64,000 bases of DNA from Desulfovibrionaceae bacterium (GTDB lineage: Bacteria; Desulfobacterota; Desulfovibrionia; Desulfovibrionales; Desulfovibrionaceae), in assembly GCA_009773665.1 (NCBI GenBank), contig WSYE01000010.1:1-64000 (forward strand), written 5' to 3'. The first letter of the stretch is position 1. Each line of letters begins with the position of its first letter. Below, piece by piece: positions 9,301-16,259 of this stretch. Both the position numbers and the translations under genes were made by a program. The notes beneath the pieces are model-generated. The model was not told the origin of the DNA. It was given only the letters and a program-made list of their open reading frames with translations, and did no database searches.

Positions 9301-11376
9301 CATCTGCATGGACGGATCGAACGAAAGCTGCCCAAGTTCGGACATGATCGCACCGGAACGCTTGATGAGGTCGGTCCACTTCTCGAATTCTGTCTGCGCC
9401 TTCTTGGCCCCATACTCCCAGCGCGCCCAATATTCTTCCAGGGGCGTCTTGGCGTTCTTTAGGTCCTTGTCGAGGTCGGCCAGCAGGGTGCGGAACTTCC
9501 CGCTCCAGGCGTCACCGTTCCATGATTCGGAAGCGCCAAGCGCCTTGTTCATGGCCTCGGAGATTTCGAAGGAGGACTTGCGGGCGTCCTCTCCAGCCTT
9601 CTTGTGCTTCTTGTTGATGGACTCCAGTTCCGTGCCGAGCGAGTGATAGGCGTCACGCTCGACCGCGACGGCTTCGGCCATCTTGGCGGAATCCCCCTGG
9701 GCCATGCCATACATGCGCTGGGACAGGTCGTATCTGGCCTTGAATTCCTTTTGAGCCTGCTCACGGCGTGTCTGGTCAGACAGGCCTGATTCGGATCCAC
9801 GCACCTTCGCGGCCTGTGCGGACAAATCTCCCCAGGTTTCCGGGATTATGGGCTTGGTGTTGGTGTTGGCGTTGGTGTTCAGCGGCTTTGCAAGAGAGTC
9901 GTTCAGCATCAGGCGCTCGGCATCAAGCTCCCCGCGACCGGCCTTGATCGCCGCTATCTCCTTGTCAACCTGGAACACCCGCAGGGCTTTCCCGCTTTCA
10001 CTCAGGAGGCTGGACCCCTCAATCCTCTTTTTGGTGTTTTCAAGGTCACGCAGCTTGGCCTCTGGGGAGGTACCCCAAGCATCCCCGATGGAATTAAATA
10101 AGTTCCTGGTCTCGCCCACGGCCCCGGAAAGAACCCCCAGGGCAACAAGGGCCTTTGGGCCTCCAACAACGGCAGCCACAAGGCCAAACTCCTGGACAAC
10201 CGAAGGGAGGCTGTTCCACCCGCTGGCGACAGTGCCCAAAAACTCCCCGGCCTTTTGCCCGGCACTCACGAGACTGGAGAACGCCTCTTCGCCGGTCTTT
10301 CCGATGGCTGCAATCTGAGCCTTCGCCTCTCCGGTCTTGAGGTATTCCGTGAACTCCTTGATCTTTTGGGTCGCCATCACGACAGAGTCCGACAATCCTT
10401 CCTGGAGCGCTTCGCCGCCAACGGTCTTCAGGTCTTCCATGTACCGGGTGAAGCTGCTGATCTGCTTCCCAGCCGTGCCCATGGCGGCCTCGTAGGTCCC
10501 GGCGATGCGCTTTCCGGACTCCATGACCGCCCCCACGCGCGCGACCATCTTTTCCTGTTCGGTCAGGGCTTCGGCGCTCTTGTTTGTCTGCGCGGCGAGC
10601 TGCTTGTAGGAATCCTCGAAACTGACGTTCATCCCGATTGTGCGCAGCATCTCCGGCTGCGCGGACTGGATGGCCGTGACCATGTGCATGAACGCCTGAC
10701 TCGAATTCATCTGGCCGATGACCGCCGCGTCCTGAGCGATGCGCCCCAGCTCCGTGGCCCTGGCCAGGTCGATTCCGGCCTGCGTCAGCTTGACGGTGGC
10801 GTCTCGGCTTTCCACCATGGCGATGCCTTGCTTCTGAAGGCTTGTGGCGGTGGCATCCATGGTTGCCTTAGCGATCCCGGCGTTGCGCCCGACGACTTCC
10901 ATGACGACACCAAGCGTTTCAAAACGGGCAGCGGCCAGGGCGGAATCCCTGACAAAGTCGGCCAGTTTGAGCGCGCCAAAGGCAGCGCCTGCGGTTAACA
11001 TGGCGTTTCTAAACAGGTCGGCGGAATTGCTCATCGCACCTAAAGAGGATTGGGCCTGCTTCGTGGTGAGACCCATGGCCGCCCCGGCCTTCCTGATCGC
11101 CTCTTCCGACGCTCCAGCGGCCTTGGCGGCCCTCTCGAAAGCCTTGGATGCTGCGGACTCGGCCAGCATCTTCTTGGCCTGATCTTCCCAGCGCTTCATT
11201 TCCGCGCCGGACATCCCCATGGCCTTGCCTACGGATTCGATGTCCGACTGAACGCGCTTGAACTGCTTCGAGGTCTTTTCGGCAAACGCGACCGTCACAC
11301 CCTCCGAGTTCCGGAGAGATGTATCGAGAGAGCGGGTGTCAGCGCTCATCAAGAATTCGAGATTGCCTACTTTCAT
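6373..11376 (-). CDS. Tail tape measure protein (1667 aa)
   Basis: It is by far the longest gene of the tail cluster. The product has long helical and coiled stretches, an N-terminal region typical of tape measures (SADTRSLDTSLRNSE, then Ala/Lys helices), and glycine/alanine-rich hydrophobic segments around residues 1015-1065 that could insert into membrane. At about 0.15 nm per residue the tail would be near 250 nm, a long siphovirus tail. A GAGG SD precedes the ATG. Unusually, the chaperone genes that normally abut the tape measure are separated from it by a 2.2-kb cassette on the other strand, so the gene needs its own promoter in 11377-11458 or readthrough. Confidence 0.95.
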   Translation of the reverse strand: MKVGNLEFLMSADTRSLDTSLRNSEGVTVAFAEKTSKQFKRVQSDIESVGKAMGMSGAEMKRWEDQAKKMLAESAASKAFERAAKAAGASEEAIRKAGAAMGLTTKQAQSSLGAMSNSADLFRNAMLTAGAAFGALKLADFVRDSALAAARFETLGVVMEVVGRNAGIAKATMDATATSLQKQGIAMVESRDATVKLTQAGIDLARATELGRIAQDAAVIGQMNSSQAFMHMVTAIQSAQPEMLRTIGMNVSFEDSYKQLAAQTNKSAEALTEQEKMVARVGAVMESGKRIAGTYEAAMGTAGKQISSFTRYMEDLKTVGGEALQEGLSDSVVMATQKIKEFTEYLKTGEAKAQIAAIGKTGEEAFSSLVSAGQKAGEFLGTVASGWNSLPSVVQEFGLVAAVVGGPKALVALGVLSGAVGETRNLFNSIGDAWGTSPEAKLRDLENTKKRIEGSSLLSESGKALRVFQVDKEIAAIKAGRGELDAERLMLNDSLAKPLNTNANTNTKPIIPETWGDLSAQAAKVRGSESGLSDQTRREQAQKEFKARYDLSQRMYGMAQGDSAKMAEAVAVERDAYHSLGTELESINKKHKKAGEDARKSSFEISEAMNKALGASESWNGDAWSGKFRTLLADLDKDLKNAKTPLEEYWARWEYGAKKAQTEFEKWTDLIKRSGAIMSELGQLSFDPSMQMTGDKKQLAAEWLDAVKLAGGNQEEISRINQLYQLKEVDLREKTLGDVAQLDEAYWARRKNGLTKLDAYLQQQGVSEQTRAAVMSQKMSKIDEDRLKARLGYEDSFGGYLSDRLALQYGLYKDAAAQQLEVWEKTADATIELFDGVMESFTWAMGQGFGDLLTGKLKTIEDYTQQLLAQLKQVFANWLTEMARIAANKYIVVPIMGQIMGTSGSLGAGAGGFTGEVTSGSNGFSLEGAMKYGGYAKDAYGMFSGPGAAGAASLASEAAQGANFVGPSVQLANAGVPGSSSLTTLGALGAGAAAGGIGYMAGGFIRPDNPMASYVGAGAGLIGGTVAGMASLGALAATGVGALVAIPAALAVGLTQGNTEKSEWTVPNASKSAIMIAGGENTNASYGVIKTTSSGAFGSSSTSHKSIFGLASPEMAAQQDAAWAAATKGLDGFTKAVGVSESELTNAKSSFNFPAIPIPDGMDAEVYRNVANAEAEHTLAQLGMLDAIKAVTKDGEAYIDTLTRLDSTFSTMENLAISTGFGLEQVAAGMDRIVAADYASRLMEAAGGADAFAAALSRLNTYGYSAQEQMERSLTGTATATGRAIAEIGNAEVTIENFWPKFRQAMESGMDPDRMAAWVTASARMEQWEQVKAAWQQKDIEALQTQTSTLQAQISVIQQVSSAWKGFGDQMVRLKQSLLMDANLSTLSPEQKMYAAKTRLDSLTSEANNKSTDHLADIDQATKDYLSSSLDFFGATADYYAIFDSTSATIDQLTSLAGSQVSAADQQVASLNFQIEQNNAQITALNTINSGLGDVVAAVNNVSQAIGGAIQSANAAQQSVSIPQWAASAVAADSAAASSPYAGSASSDGQGYADLMRNMGWSVPAFAEGGTTKGGWFVAGDDPLSSRSGELMYSASPVKVFNNKQSRSMLAGGGQGGDTSALEAKMDAVGSVLVDILNVLQDGGGTGAAVEKLTRVVKVNGFKAAGA

Positions 11377-11458
11377 TGCTACCTCTTCGGTTCTGGTTGC
11401 CAGACAACCGAGTAGGCGCTATTCGCTGGGGAAATTTGTGACTGCGTAAGGGGTGAAA
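11377..11458. promoter_or_regulatory. Divergent intergenic region with hairpin, tape measure / moron cassette
   Basis: About 80 bases separate the divergent starts of the tape measure gene and the DUF4177-like gene. Positions 11388-11410 form an imperfect inverted repeat: CGGTT pairs with AACCG, and CTGG with CCAG across a TTG loop. No convincing -35/-10 pair is visible in either direction. The region must carry transcription for the tail genes unless they are read through from upstream. Confidence 0.35.
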
Positions 11459-11704
11459 ATGGCGAGGCTTGAATATAAAACCGTAGTTGTGAGTGGAAAA
11501 TCCACGGACGAACTTAATGCGAACATGCAGACCACCCTGGACAAGGCATCAAGGGACGGATGGGAGTATGTCAGCTCTACACCCGTGTACTTCTCCAGCG
11601 ACATGTCCACACCAAAGCCCCAGGACTACGTTCCGCCTGCTATAGCTCGGGGCGTACTGGCGAAAGTGCAGGTAGTTTTCAAGAAACCATCCACAAACCC
11701 ATGA
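11459..11704 (+). CDS. DUF4177-like small protein, first gene of the inserted cassette (81 aa)
   Basis: The ATG at 11459 has AAGGGG five bases upstream; a GTG two codons earlier is less well placed. The sequence LEYKTVVVSGKSTDELN ... ASRDGWEYVSSTPV fits the small alpha/beta DUF4177-type pattern (YK-V-V, then a helix, then DGWE-V), whose function is unknown. It is on the strand opposite to the late genes and is followed 16 bases later by the HIRAN gene. The host chromosome in this window encodes a second protein of similar plan at 48713-48928. Confidence 0.65.
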   Translation: MARLEYKTVVVSGKSTDELNANMQTTLDKASRDGWEYVSSTPVYFSSDMSTPKPQDYVPPAIARGVLAKVQVVFKKPSTNP

Positions 11705-11720
11705 CATAGTGAGGCGAGGA

Positions 11721-12488
11721 ATGTTCAAATGGCTGCTGAGCCTTTTTGCTGCGAAGCCCGCCCCCGGCAAGCTGGACTTTCTAAAAGACGCCCCGGCACG
11801 CCAGTGGGCTGAAAAACCGACGCCGACGCCACCGCCACGAGAAACCGTCGTCCGGTTTCAGGAGATAGTCAGCGACTACCCGCGCCACTCGATAATGAGG
11901 AGAATCCCTGCAAAGGTCGCGGGGGTCAGCCATGACAATTTCGACGGGTCCAGCAGGCAGAACGCCATCAAGCGACTCAAGGTCGGTCAAAAAATTCGCA
12001 TCGCTCACCACACGAACAACGAGCACCACGAAAACGCCCTGGGCCTGTTTTCCGGATCAGACGCGGAAAGCTACAAGGACCAGCCACCACTTGCCCTTAA
12101 GGATCAGATCGGCTGGGTGAAAAGTGACCTCGCTGACGATATGGTTGCGTGGGAGGCCGGGCCGGACGGGATGCAGCTCTACGCCGAAGTGGAGGAGGTC
12201 ATGCCCCCGTCTGCCGGGTGCCCGAACTACGGCGTCCGTGTCTCGATTTACATCCACAGTGACGACGGAAGCGAGCTTGAAGAGATCGATCCGAACACCC
12301 CAGCCCCGCACCTCCCGTTCCGAGAGCGACTTGAACGGCAACTTGTGCAGGAGAGGGTAATTATGGCCCTCCTCGAGGCCGGGATAGATGCGCCGGAGAA
12401 GGTGCAGACCACCAGCGACAAGGAGCTTTTGAAGATCAAGGGACTGGGGAAGGTCACCCTGGAGTCCATCAGGAGAGAATTTTCTTGA
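11721..12488 (+). CDS. HIRAN-domain protein with C-terminal HhH motif (255 aa)
   Basis: Start ATG 11721 follows GAGGCGAGGA. A short hydrophobic N-terminus (FKWLLSLFAA) precedes a proline-rich linker. Residues about 55-150 match the HIRAN pattern: VAGVSHDNFDGSSRQNAI, then KVGQKIRIAHHTNNEHHENA, then IGWVKSDLADD. HIRAN domains bind DNA ends or damaged DNA and occur in phage and helicase contexts. The last 45 residues (LLEAGIDAPEKVQTTSDKEL, then LKIKGLGKVTLESI) form a helix-hairpin-helix like that of RpoA-CTD or UvrC. The gene belongs to the cassette inserted in the tail operon and is probably expressed in the lysogen. Confidence 0.75.
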   Translation: MFKWLLSLFAAKPAPGKLDFLKDAPARQWAEKPTPTPPPRETVVRFQEIVSDYPRHSIMRRIPAKVAGVSHDNFDGSSRQNAIKRLKVGQKIRIAHHTNNEHHENALGLFSGSDAESYKDQPPLALKDQIGWVKSDLADDMVAWEAGPDGMQLYAEVEEVMPPSAGCPNYGVRVSIYIHSDDGSELEEIDPNTPAPHLPFRERLERQLVQERVIMALLEAGIDAPEKVQTTSDKELLKIKGLGKVTLESIRREFS

Positions 12489-12514
12489 CTTTCATTTTCT
12501 GCACGCCGTATCTT
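12485..12514 (+). promoter_or_regulatory. Candidate sigma-70 promoter for the rha leader
   Basis: TTGACT (12485-12490) and TATCTT (12509-12514) are separated by 18 bases. The -35 overlaps the stop codon of the HIRAN gene. A start near 12521 would place the whole structured leader (12526-12731) at the extreme 5' end of the rha transcript. Confidence 0.5.
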
Positions 12515-12525
12515 GCCATCGGTGC

Positions 12526-12731
12526 CTAAGAAACACCTCGTAGGACGGACGCCGCGACCGAAATTCGTGGATTTTTTGCGCCTTTTGTCGTATGCACCCG
12601 ATTGCCGGGTGTCCCATGGACATACAACACCTTCGGGGAAATCCATGGGGCCGCTCCTACGCGGTTTCTTAGCGCCCGGCACTTTTCCTCATGTGAGGGG
12701 TGCTGGATAAGAAAACCGTAGGAGGTTTTTC
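12526..12731 (+). promoter_or_regulatory. Candidate structured RNA switch in the leader of the Rha gene
   Basis: Three segments are mutually complementary. R1 is 12526-12545, the inverted copy is 12655-12672, and R2 is 12707-12723, which includes the Shine-Dalgarno. R1 pairs with the inverted copy in 9 bp (12526-12534 with 12664-12672) plus 7 bp (12539-12545 with 12655-12661). R2 can pair with the same segment in about 15 bp and would bury the SD (TAGGAGG, 12719-12725, six bases before the ATG). Nested inside are CGTGGATTT/AAATCCATG (12566-12574 with 12639-12647), GTCGTATG/CATACAAC with one mismatch (12587-12594 with 12621-12628), and a perfect CACCCG/CGGGTG hairpin (12595-12611). CCCATGGA (12613-12620) also complements 12642-12649, giving a second alternative pairing. 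The architecture is that of a translational switch or attenuator; ligand or partner is unknown. Confidence 0.6.
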
Positions 12732-13583
12732 ATGTCCGCCGCACTCGTTCTCCCTGACCTGTCCCTCGTTCAAGGCCATCCCCGCGCTTCTTCTCTCGCC
12801 ATCTCCAATCATTTTGGGAAACGCCATGACAACGTGTTGCGCCTCGTCAAAAGCCTTGATGTTCCCGAGGATTGGCGTCTCCTCAATTTTGAGGAGACAT
12901 CTGTGGAGGTATCTCAGCCCAACGGGGGAACCCGCACCGAAACCGCCATCCTCATGACCCGCGACGGGTTCACGCTGGTGGTCATGGGCTTCACCGGGAA
13001 GAAGGCCCTTGAGTGGAAGTTGAAGTACATCGAAGCCTTCAACCGGATGGAAGCCGAGCTTCGGGACCGCCCAGCCAGGGCCATCCCTTCCGGCGGCTGG
13101 CAGCGCCAAGCCATCCCAGCGTCCTTCCCGGAGGCGGTCAAGGCCGCCATGGTCAAACATGGCCTGACCAAGACAGGCTCCAAGCGCGGCCTGTACGCCA
13201 TGCGCCATCTGCTCCCGGCCCCTTTCAACACCATGACCAAGCACTCCCTGGAATACGGGCTGTTGGACCTTCCGGCGTTGCCGCCCTCCGGGACGAATTC
13301 GGGGCGCGCGGCGCGCGACTTCTGGAACACCCAGCACGAGACGCAATATCGGGCCTCGCTGGACTACGGCCATTCGACGCTCGAATCCACCAAGGCCATG
13401 CTGCACAGGCTGCGGCGCGCCGAGGGCGAAAGCCGGGACTCCGAGTGGGCCAAGTATCACCTGCAAAAGCAGATCAGCTTGGCGGAAACGCTCTTCGAGG
13501 CATCACAGCAGGCCATGATCCTGGCAGGCCAACTGGCCTCCAGGCTTGAAATCTCCGGGATCATCAAGCCGCACCTGAAATAA
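12732..13583 (+). CDS. rha: Rha-family phage regulatory protein (283 aa)
   Basis: The N-terminal 115 residues follow the Rha pattern: SSLAISNHFGKRHDNVLRLV, a DVPEDWRLLNFEE segment, then ILMTRDGFTLVVMGFTGKKA and YIEAFNRMEAEL. Rha-type proteins are phage regulators or antirepressors, and the domain binds DNA through a winged helix. The C-terminal half is different and helical with no known domain. TAGGAGG lies six bases before the ATG, and its accessibility may be set by the folded leader. It is the last gene of the rightward cassette and is followed by a strong bidirectional terminator. Confidence 0.8.
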   Translation: MSAALVLPDLSLVQGHPRASSLAISNHFGKRHDNVLRLVKSLDVPEDWRLLNFEETSVEVSQPNGGTRTETAILMTRDGFTLVVMGFTGKKALEWKLKYIEAFNRMEAELRDRPARAIPSGGWQRQAIPASFPEAVKAAMVKHGLTKTGSKRGLYAMRHLLPAPFNTMTKHSLEYGLLDLPALPPSGTNSGRAARDFWNTQHETQYRASLDYGHSTLESTKAMLHRLRRAEGESRDSEWAKYHLQKQISLAETLFEASQQAMILAGQLASRLEISGIIKPHLK

Positions 13584-13592
13584 CCCCATCAA

Positions 13593-13626
13593 AAACTGCG
13601 GCCCGGCCCAAACCGGGCCGCAGTTT
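13593..13626. terminator. Bidirectional rho-independent terminator between rha and the tail chaperone
   Basis: A perfect 14-bp stem (AAACTGCGGCCCGG with its complement) and a six-base loop is flanked by A and T runs on both sides. It lies between the convergent 3' ends of rha (13583) and the tail chaperone frame (13665). It should stop both the cassette transcript and the late transcript. That makes expression of the tape measure downstream on the minus strand dependent on antitermination or a separate promoter. Confidence 0.85.
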
Positions 13627-13664
13627 CAGCGAATAACGCCTATTCGGTTGTCAAAGAGCCAGGG

Positions 13665-13967
13665 CTATTCCAACTCCAGCCCGTCTTTCCCTTTCCGCTC
13701 CTGGTCCGCCAACTCCATCATGTGGTCGTTCACGGCCAGGACCTTCTCGAAACACTCTTGCTTGTCCCTCACCCGGTACAGGCGCATCGCCTCATGGACG
13801 GCCAGGTGGTTGATGTCCACCGCTTCGCCCATTCCCGCGAAGATCAACTGCCGCCTTGTGCGCAGGTAGATCATCACGGCGTCCCGGTTCTCTTCAATCA
13901 GCGGGGGCAGGCACTCCCGGCAGTTCTCCGGCTCCTTCCCCCGCAAGGCCAACAACTCTCGGCACAC
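13665..13967 (-). CDS. Tail assembly chaperone, T frame (read by -1 frameshift)
   Basis: The frame is open from 14012 down to the stop at 13665 and lies exactly in the -1 frame of the upstream chaperone gene. The conventional ORF begins at a GTG (13967), but no good SD precedes it. Read as a -1 fusion it would add 115 residues (LLEHVERLFEKPPCDVCREL...) to the first 141 of the G-like protein, giving about 256 aa. The two CxxC pairs near the junction (CDVC and CREC) could bind zinc. This gene pair between tail tube and tape measure is the classic G/GT arrangement of long-tailed phages. Confidence 0.75.
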   Translation of the reverse strand: MCRELLALRGKEPENCRECLPPLIEENRDAVMIYLRTRRQLIFAGMGEAVDINHLAVHEAMRLYRVRDKQECFEKVLAVNDHMMELADQERKGKDGLELE

Positions 13968-14005
13968 GTCGCACGGCGGTTTCTCGAACAGCCGCTCGAC
14001 GTGCT

Positions 14006-14434
14006 CTAGGAGTTTTTTGCGGCCTTCTCCTTGGCGGCCTTGACCTGTTCGGTCAGCTTGTCGCGGCAGCGGCCCACGAACTCACCGAAGGAGATTTCCA
14101 CGCCCTCATCATCCACGACGGTGCCTTCGCGGCAGACCTCGATGATGTTGGCCTCGTCGCACGGGCGCTCGTTGCCTTCGGCGTCCTGGATGTTCTTCCA
14201 GCCGGTTACCGAGCGCGTGACCCAGAGATAGCGCTTGTCGCCGCGCACGGGCTTGAACTCGCCTTCGCGGCGCAGGGAGCCGTCGCCGTCTTCCTTCAGG
14301 CGCATATCCAGGACCGCCAGTTCTTCCTGGATGTCCGTGACCTCGCCCGGCAGAAGGTGCTTGATGGTGATCTCGCCCTTGTCCGGGTCGTTCGGGATCG
14401 GGAAGGCTCCCGTGGTGGTTTTCATCGTCCGCAT
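14006..14434 (-). CDS. Tail assembly chaperone, G-like (142 aa)
   Basis: The start at 14434 follows a purine-rich GGGGAAAG stretch; a second ATG at 14425 is possible. The protein is acidic and mixed alpha/beta, with no enzymatic motif. It lies between the tail tube gene and the tape measure, where the chaperone that coats the tape measure is encoded. It ends in KAAKNS with a slippery heptamer covering the last Lys-Asn codons one codon before the stop. Confidence 0.8.
   Translation of the reverse strand: MRTMKTTTGAFPIPNDPDKGEITIKHLLPGEVTDIQEELAVLDMRLKEDGDGSLRREGEFKPVRGDKRYLWVTRSVTGWKNIQDAEGNERPCDEANIIEVCREGTVVDDEGVEISFGEFVGRCRDKLTEQVKAAKEKAAKNS
14012..14018 (-). other. Programmed -1 frameshift site (A AAA AAC)
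   Basis: On the minus strand the codons GCA AAA AAC TCC TAG end the G-like frame, so the heptamer A AAA AAC is in the canonical X XXY YYZ register. Slippage by -1 continues as CTC CTA GAG into the 13665-13967 frame. The zero-frame stop is only one codon away. A weak GCGG/CCGC stem a little downstream could stimulate slipping. Both register and gene order support a real G/GT frameshift. Confidence 0.8.
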
Positions 14435-14532
14435 AAATCTTTCCCCTTTCCCCGTTGATAAAGTCTGGCCGGGAGAGGACCGGGGTTTATCCTCGACTGC
14501 GCCATGGACGCCCCGGCCAGACAAATTCGACC

Positions 14533-14985
14533 TTAAACGCGCACGAAGCAGCCCGAGATTTTCGCCTTGAAGCTGGAAGTGGACACGCTCGACTTGTCGG
14601 CGTTCACGTCCCAGGAGGTGATGTTCAGGTAGCTCTTCTGGGTCTTCTGGTTGCTGGTCAGCGTGGGGCTGAAATAGCCCGTGGTCTGGCACAGCTCGTA
14701 GTAGCTGGTCTGGTCGTAGTAGACCCGCAGGTTGGTGATGTCGGTGGCGTTCAGGTTCGCCACGCGCAGGACCTCCTGACCGGTGGAGTCGTCCGGATCG
14801 AAGAACCCGGAGAAGTTGAGTTCTCCGCCGTCCTTCATGCCCATGATGAACTGTTTCCACTCGTCGCCGAAAGCGGTGGTTTCCAGCTGCTCGATGGCGA
14901 TGCCGTTCAGCTGAACGCTGCCCATGCCGACCACGGTGCTTGCACCGAGGGTCACCTTGAATTTCGCGCCTGGCTTCTTGCTCAT
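14533..14985 (-). CDS. Major tail tube protein (150 aa)
   Basis: The protein begins MSKKPGAKFKVTLGAS and is a compact beta-rich protein with the alternating hydrophobic pattern of tail tube subunits (GDEWKQFIMGMKDGGELNFS, then VYYDQTSYYELCQ). Its size, its position directly upstream of the chaperone pair and downstream of the tail terminator, and the SD GAGAA support the call. It should polymerise into the tail tube whose length is set by the tape measure. The glycosyltransferase and methyltransferase genes lie immediately upstream of it. Confidence 0.85.
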   Translation of the reverse strand: MSKKPGAKFKVTLGASTVVGMGSVQLNGIAIEQLETTAFGDEWKQFIMGMKDGGELNFSGFFDPDDSTGQEVLRVANLNATDITNLRVYYDQTSYYELCQTTGYFSPTLTSNQKTQKSYLNITSWDVNADKSSVSTSSFKAKISGCFVRV

Positions 14986-15014
14986 GCTCGTTCTCCCGTT
15001 TTCCCCGTGATTTT

Positions 15015-16256
15015 CTACTGACCCGCGCCCAAGGGCGGGGCGAACTCGTGTCGATTCAGCTTGCGGTAGAGGGAGCGAGTGCCCCGGTCCACGCGCAGCG
15101 TGGTCAAGTGGTCCACCTGGATGGAGGTGTCCACGTAGATCTCAAACCCGGCTTCCCTGGCCTTGGAGCAGAACATGATGTCCTCTCCGACCGGGCGCCC
15201 GTTCTTCGTGCCGAACTCGAACCAGGGGCGCGGAACGTCCAGGAACACGCGCATGTCGAAGAGCAGGCAGCCGGTGCCCGTGGCGTCCACCGGGACAAGC
15301 GCCCCGGAGTAGCACTCAGCCTCGGGAACGTGCGCGTAGGCTCCCAACTGGCCGCGCAGCATCACCAGATCGTAGGGAGGCCAGCGGCGATGCACGGCCA
15401 CGCCCACGATGTCCCTTTCGTGGTCCAGAAGCTTCTGGATGGTGTCCGCCGGGTAGACCTGATCGGTGTCTGCCATGAGCAGGTGCGTGCATCCGGCCTC
15501 AAGGGCCTGTTCCACCAGGTCGTTGCGCACGCTGGTGATGGAGTCCGCGAACGCGCCGCAGCCCATGCGGGGCATGAACAGCGTATATTCCGTGGGCACC
15601 ATGCACAGCGCTGAAGCAAAGAACGAAGTGGGCACGGAGTCGCCCACCACGGGGAAGCCGATGCCTAGCTTGAAGCCCATGCGCTGGCGCTTGCGCTCCC
15701 AGTACAGGCGCTGGTCGTGGCCGAAATTCTCGCGGGAGTAGACGCGCTGATAGTGCTCGTCAGGCTGCTCGCCGGTGAGCTGCGGGTGATCGTGGATGAT
15801 GCGCGCCTCGGGCGCGTACACGTAGCGGCCCAACTCGCGGGCCACGTCGGTCAGCTCCCGGTCGCAGAAGCCGTGCCGGTAGCCCGTGTGGAAGAACTCA
15901 CCGCCAGACAGGTGTTCCAGCAGCTTCTTGGACGCCAGCCAGTGCGTGGCGAAATTCCCGTGGTGCACGCCGTCGTTCAGGCAGACCAAGCCCCAGCCGT
16001 CCGGCAGGGTGGCCATGGCGTCGAGCGCGGCGCGCAGGAATCCGGGCTGCGGGATGGTGTCGTCTCCCAGGAACAGGATGTGCTCACCCCGAGCCATCTC
16101 CGTGAGCTTGGCGACCATGCGCGGGCAGCCGATGCCGTCCGTGTCCTCGATGGCGATGATCTCGGCACCTGTGGTGTCATTGCCGAGGGCGATGGCTTCG
16201 ATACACCGCCTGGCCTTCTCGGGCCGGATCACCGGGATGATGATGGAAACTTTCAT
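15015..16256 (-). CDS. Two-domain family 2 glycosyltransferase (413 aa)
   Basis: The N-terminal GT-A domain (about residues 1-125) starts MKVSIIIPVIRPEKA and has a LFLGDDTIP metal-binding region. A second GT-A-like domain (about 195-400) has CTHLLMADTDQVYP (DxD) and a GEDIMFCSKAREAG motif near its end. It is a cytoplasmic enzyme without membrane segments. It is the third codirectional gene of a unit with a methyltransferase (three bases upstream) inside the tail morphogenesis cluster. Possible targets are a virion protein such as the adjacent tail tube, or host surface polysaccharide. The position favours a virion target, but there is no direct evidence. Confidence 0.8.
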   Translation of the reverse strand: MKVSIIIPVIRPEKARRCIEAIALGNDTTGAEIIAIEDTDGIGCPRMVAKLTEMARGEHILFLGDDTIPQPGFLRAALDAMATLPDGWGLVCLNDGVHHGNFATHWLASKKLLEHLSGGEFFHTGYRHGFCDRELTDVARELGRYVYAPEARIIHDHPQLTGEQPDEHYQRVYSRENFGHDQRLYWERKRQRMGFKLGIGFPVVGDSVPTSFFASALCMVPTEYTLFMPRMGCGAFADSITSVRNDLVEQALEAGCTHLLMADTDQVYPADTIQKLLDHERDIVGVAVHRRWPPYDLVMLRGQLGAYAHVPEAECYSGALVPVDATGTGCLLFDMRVFLDVPRPWFEFGTKNGRPVGEDIMFCSKAREAGFEIYVDTSIQVDHLTTLRVDRGTRSLYRKLNRHEFAPPLGAGQ

Positions 16257-16259
16257 GCC

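Noticed and set aside
12526-12731. Structured leader considered as a retron msr-msd
   Set aside because: Flanking inverted repeats resemble a1/a2, but there is no reverse transcriptase gene; the downstream gene is Rha, and the SD-overlapping repeat is better explained as a switch.
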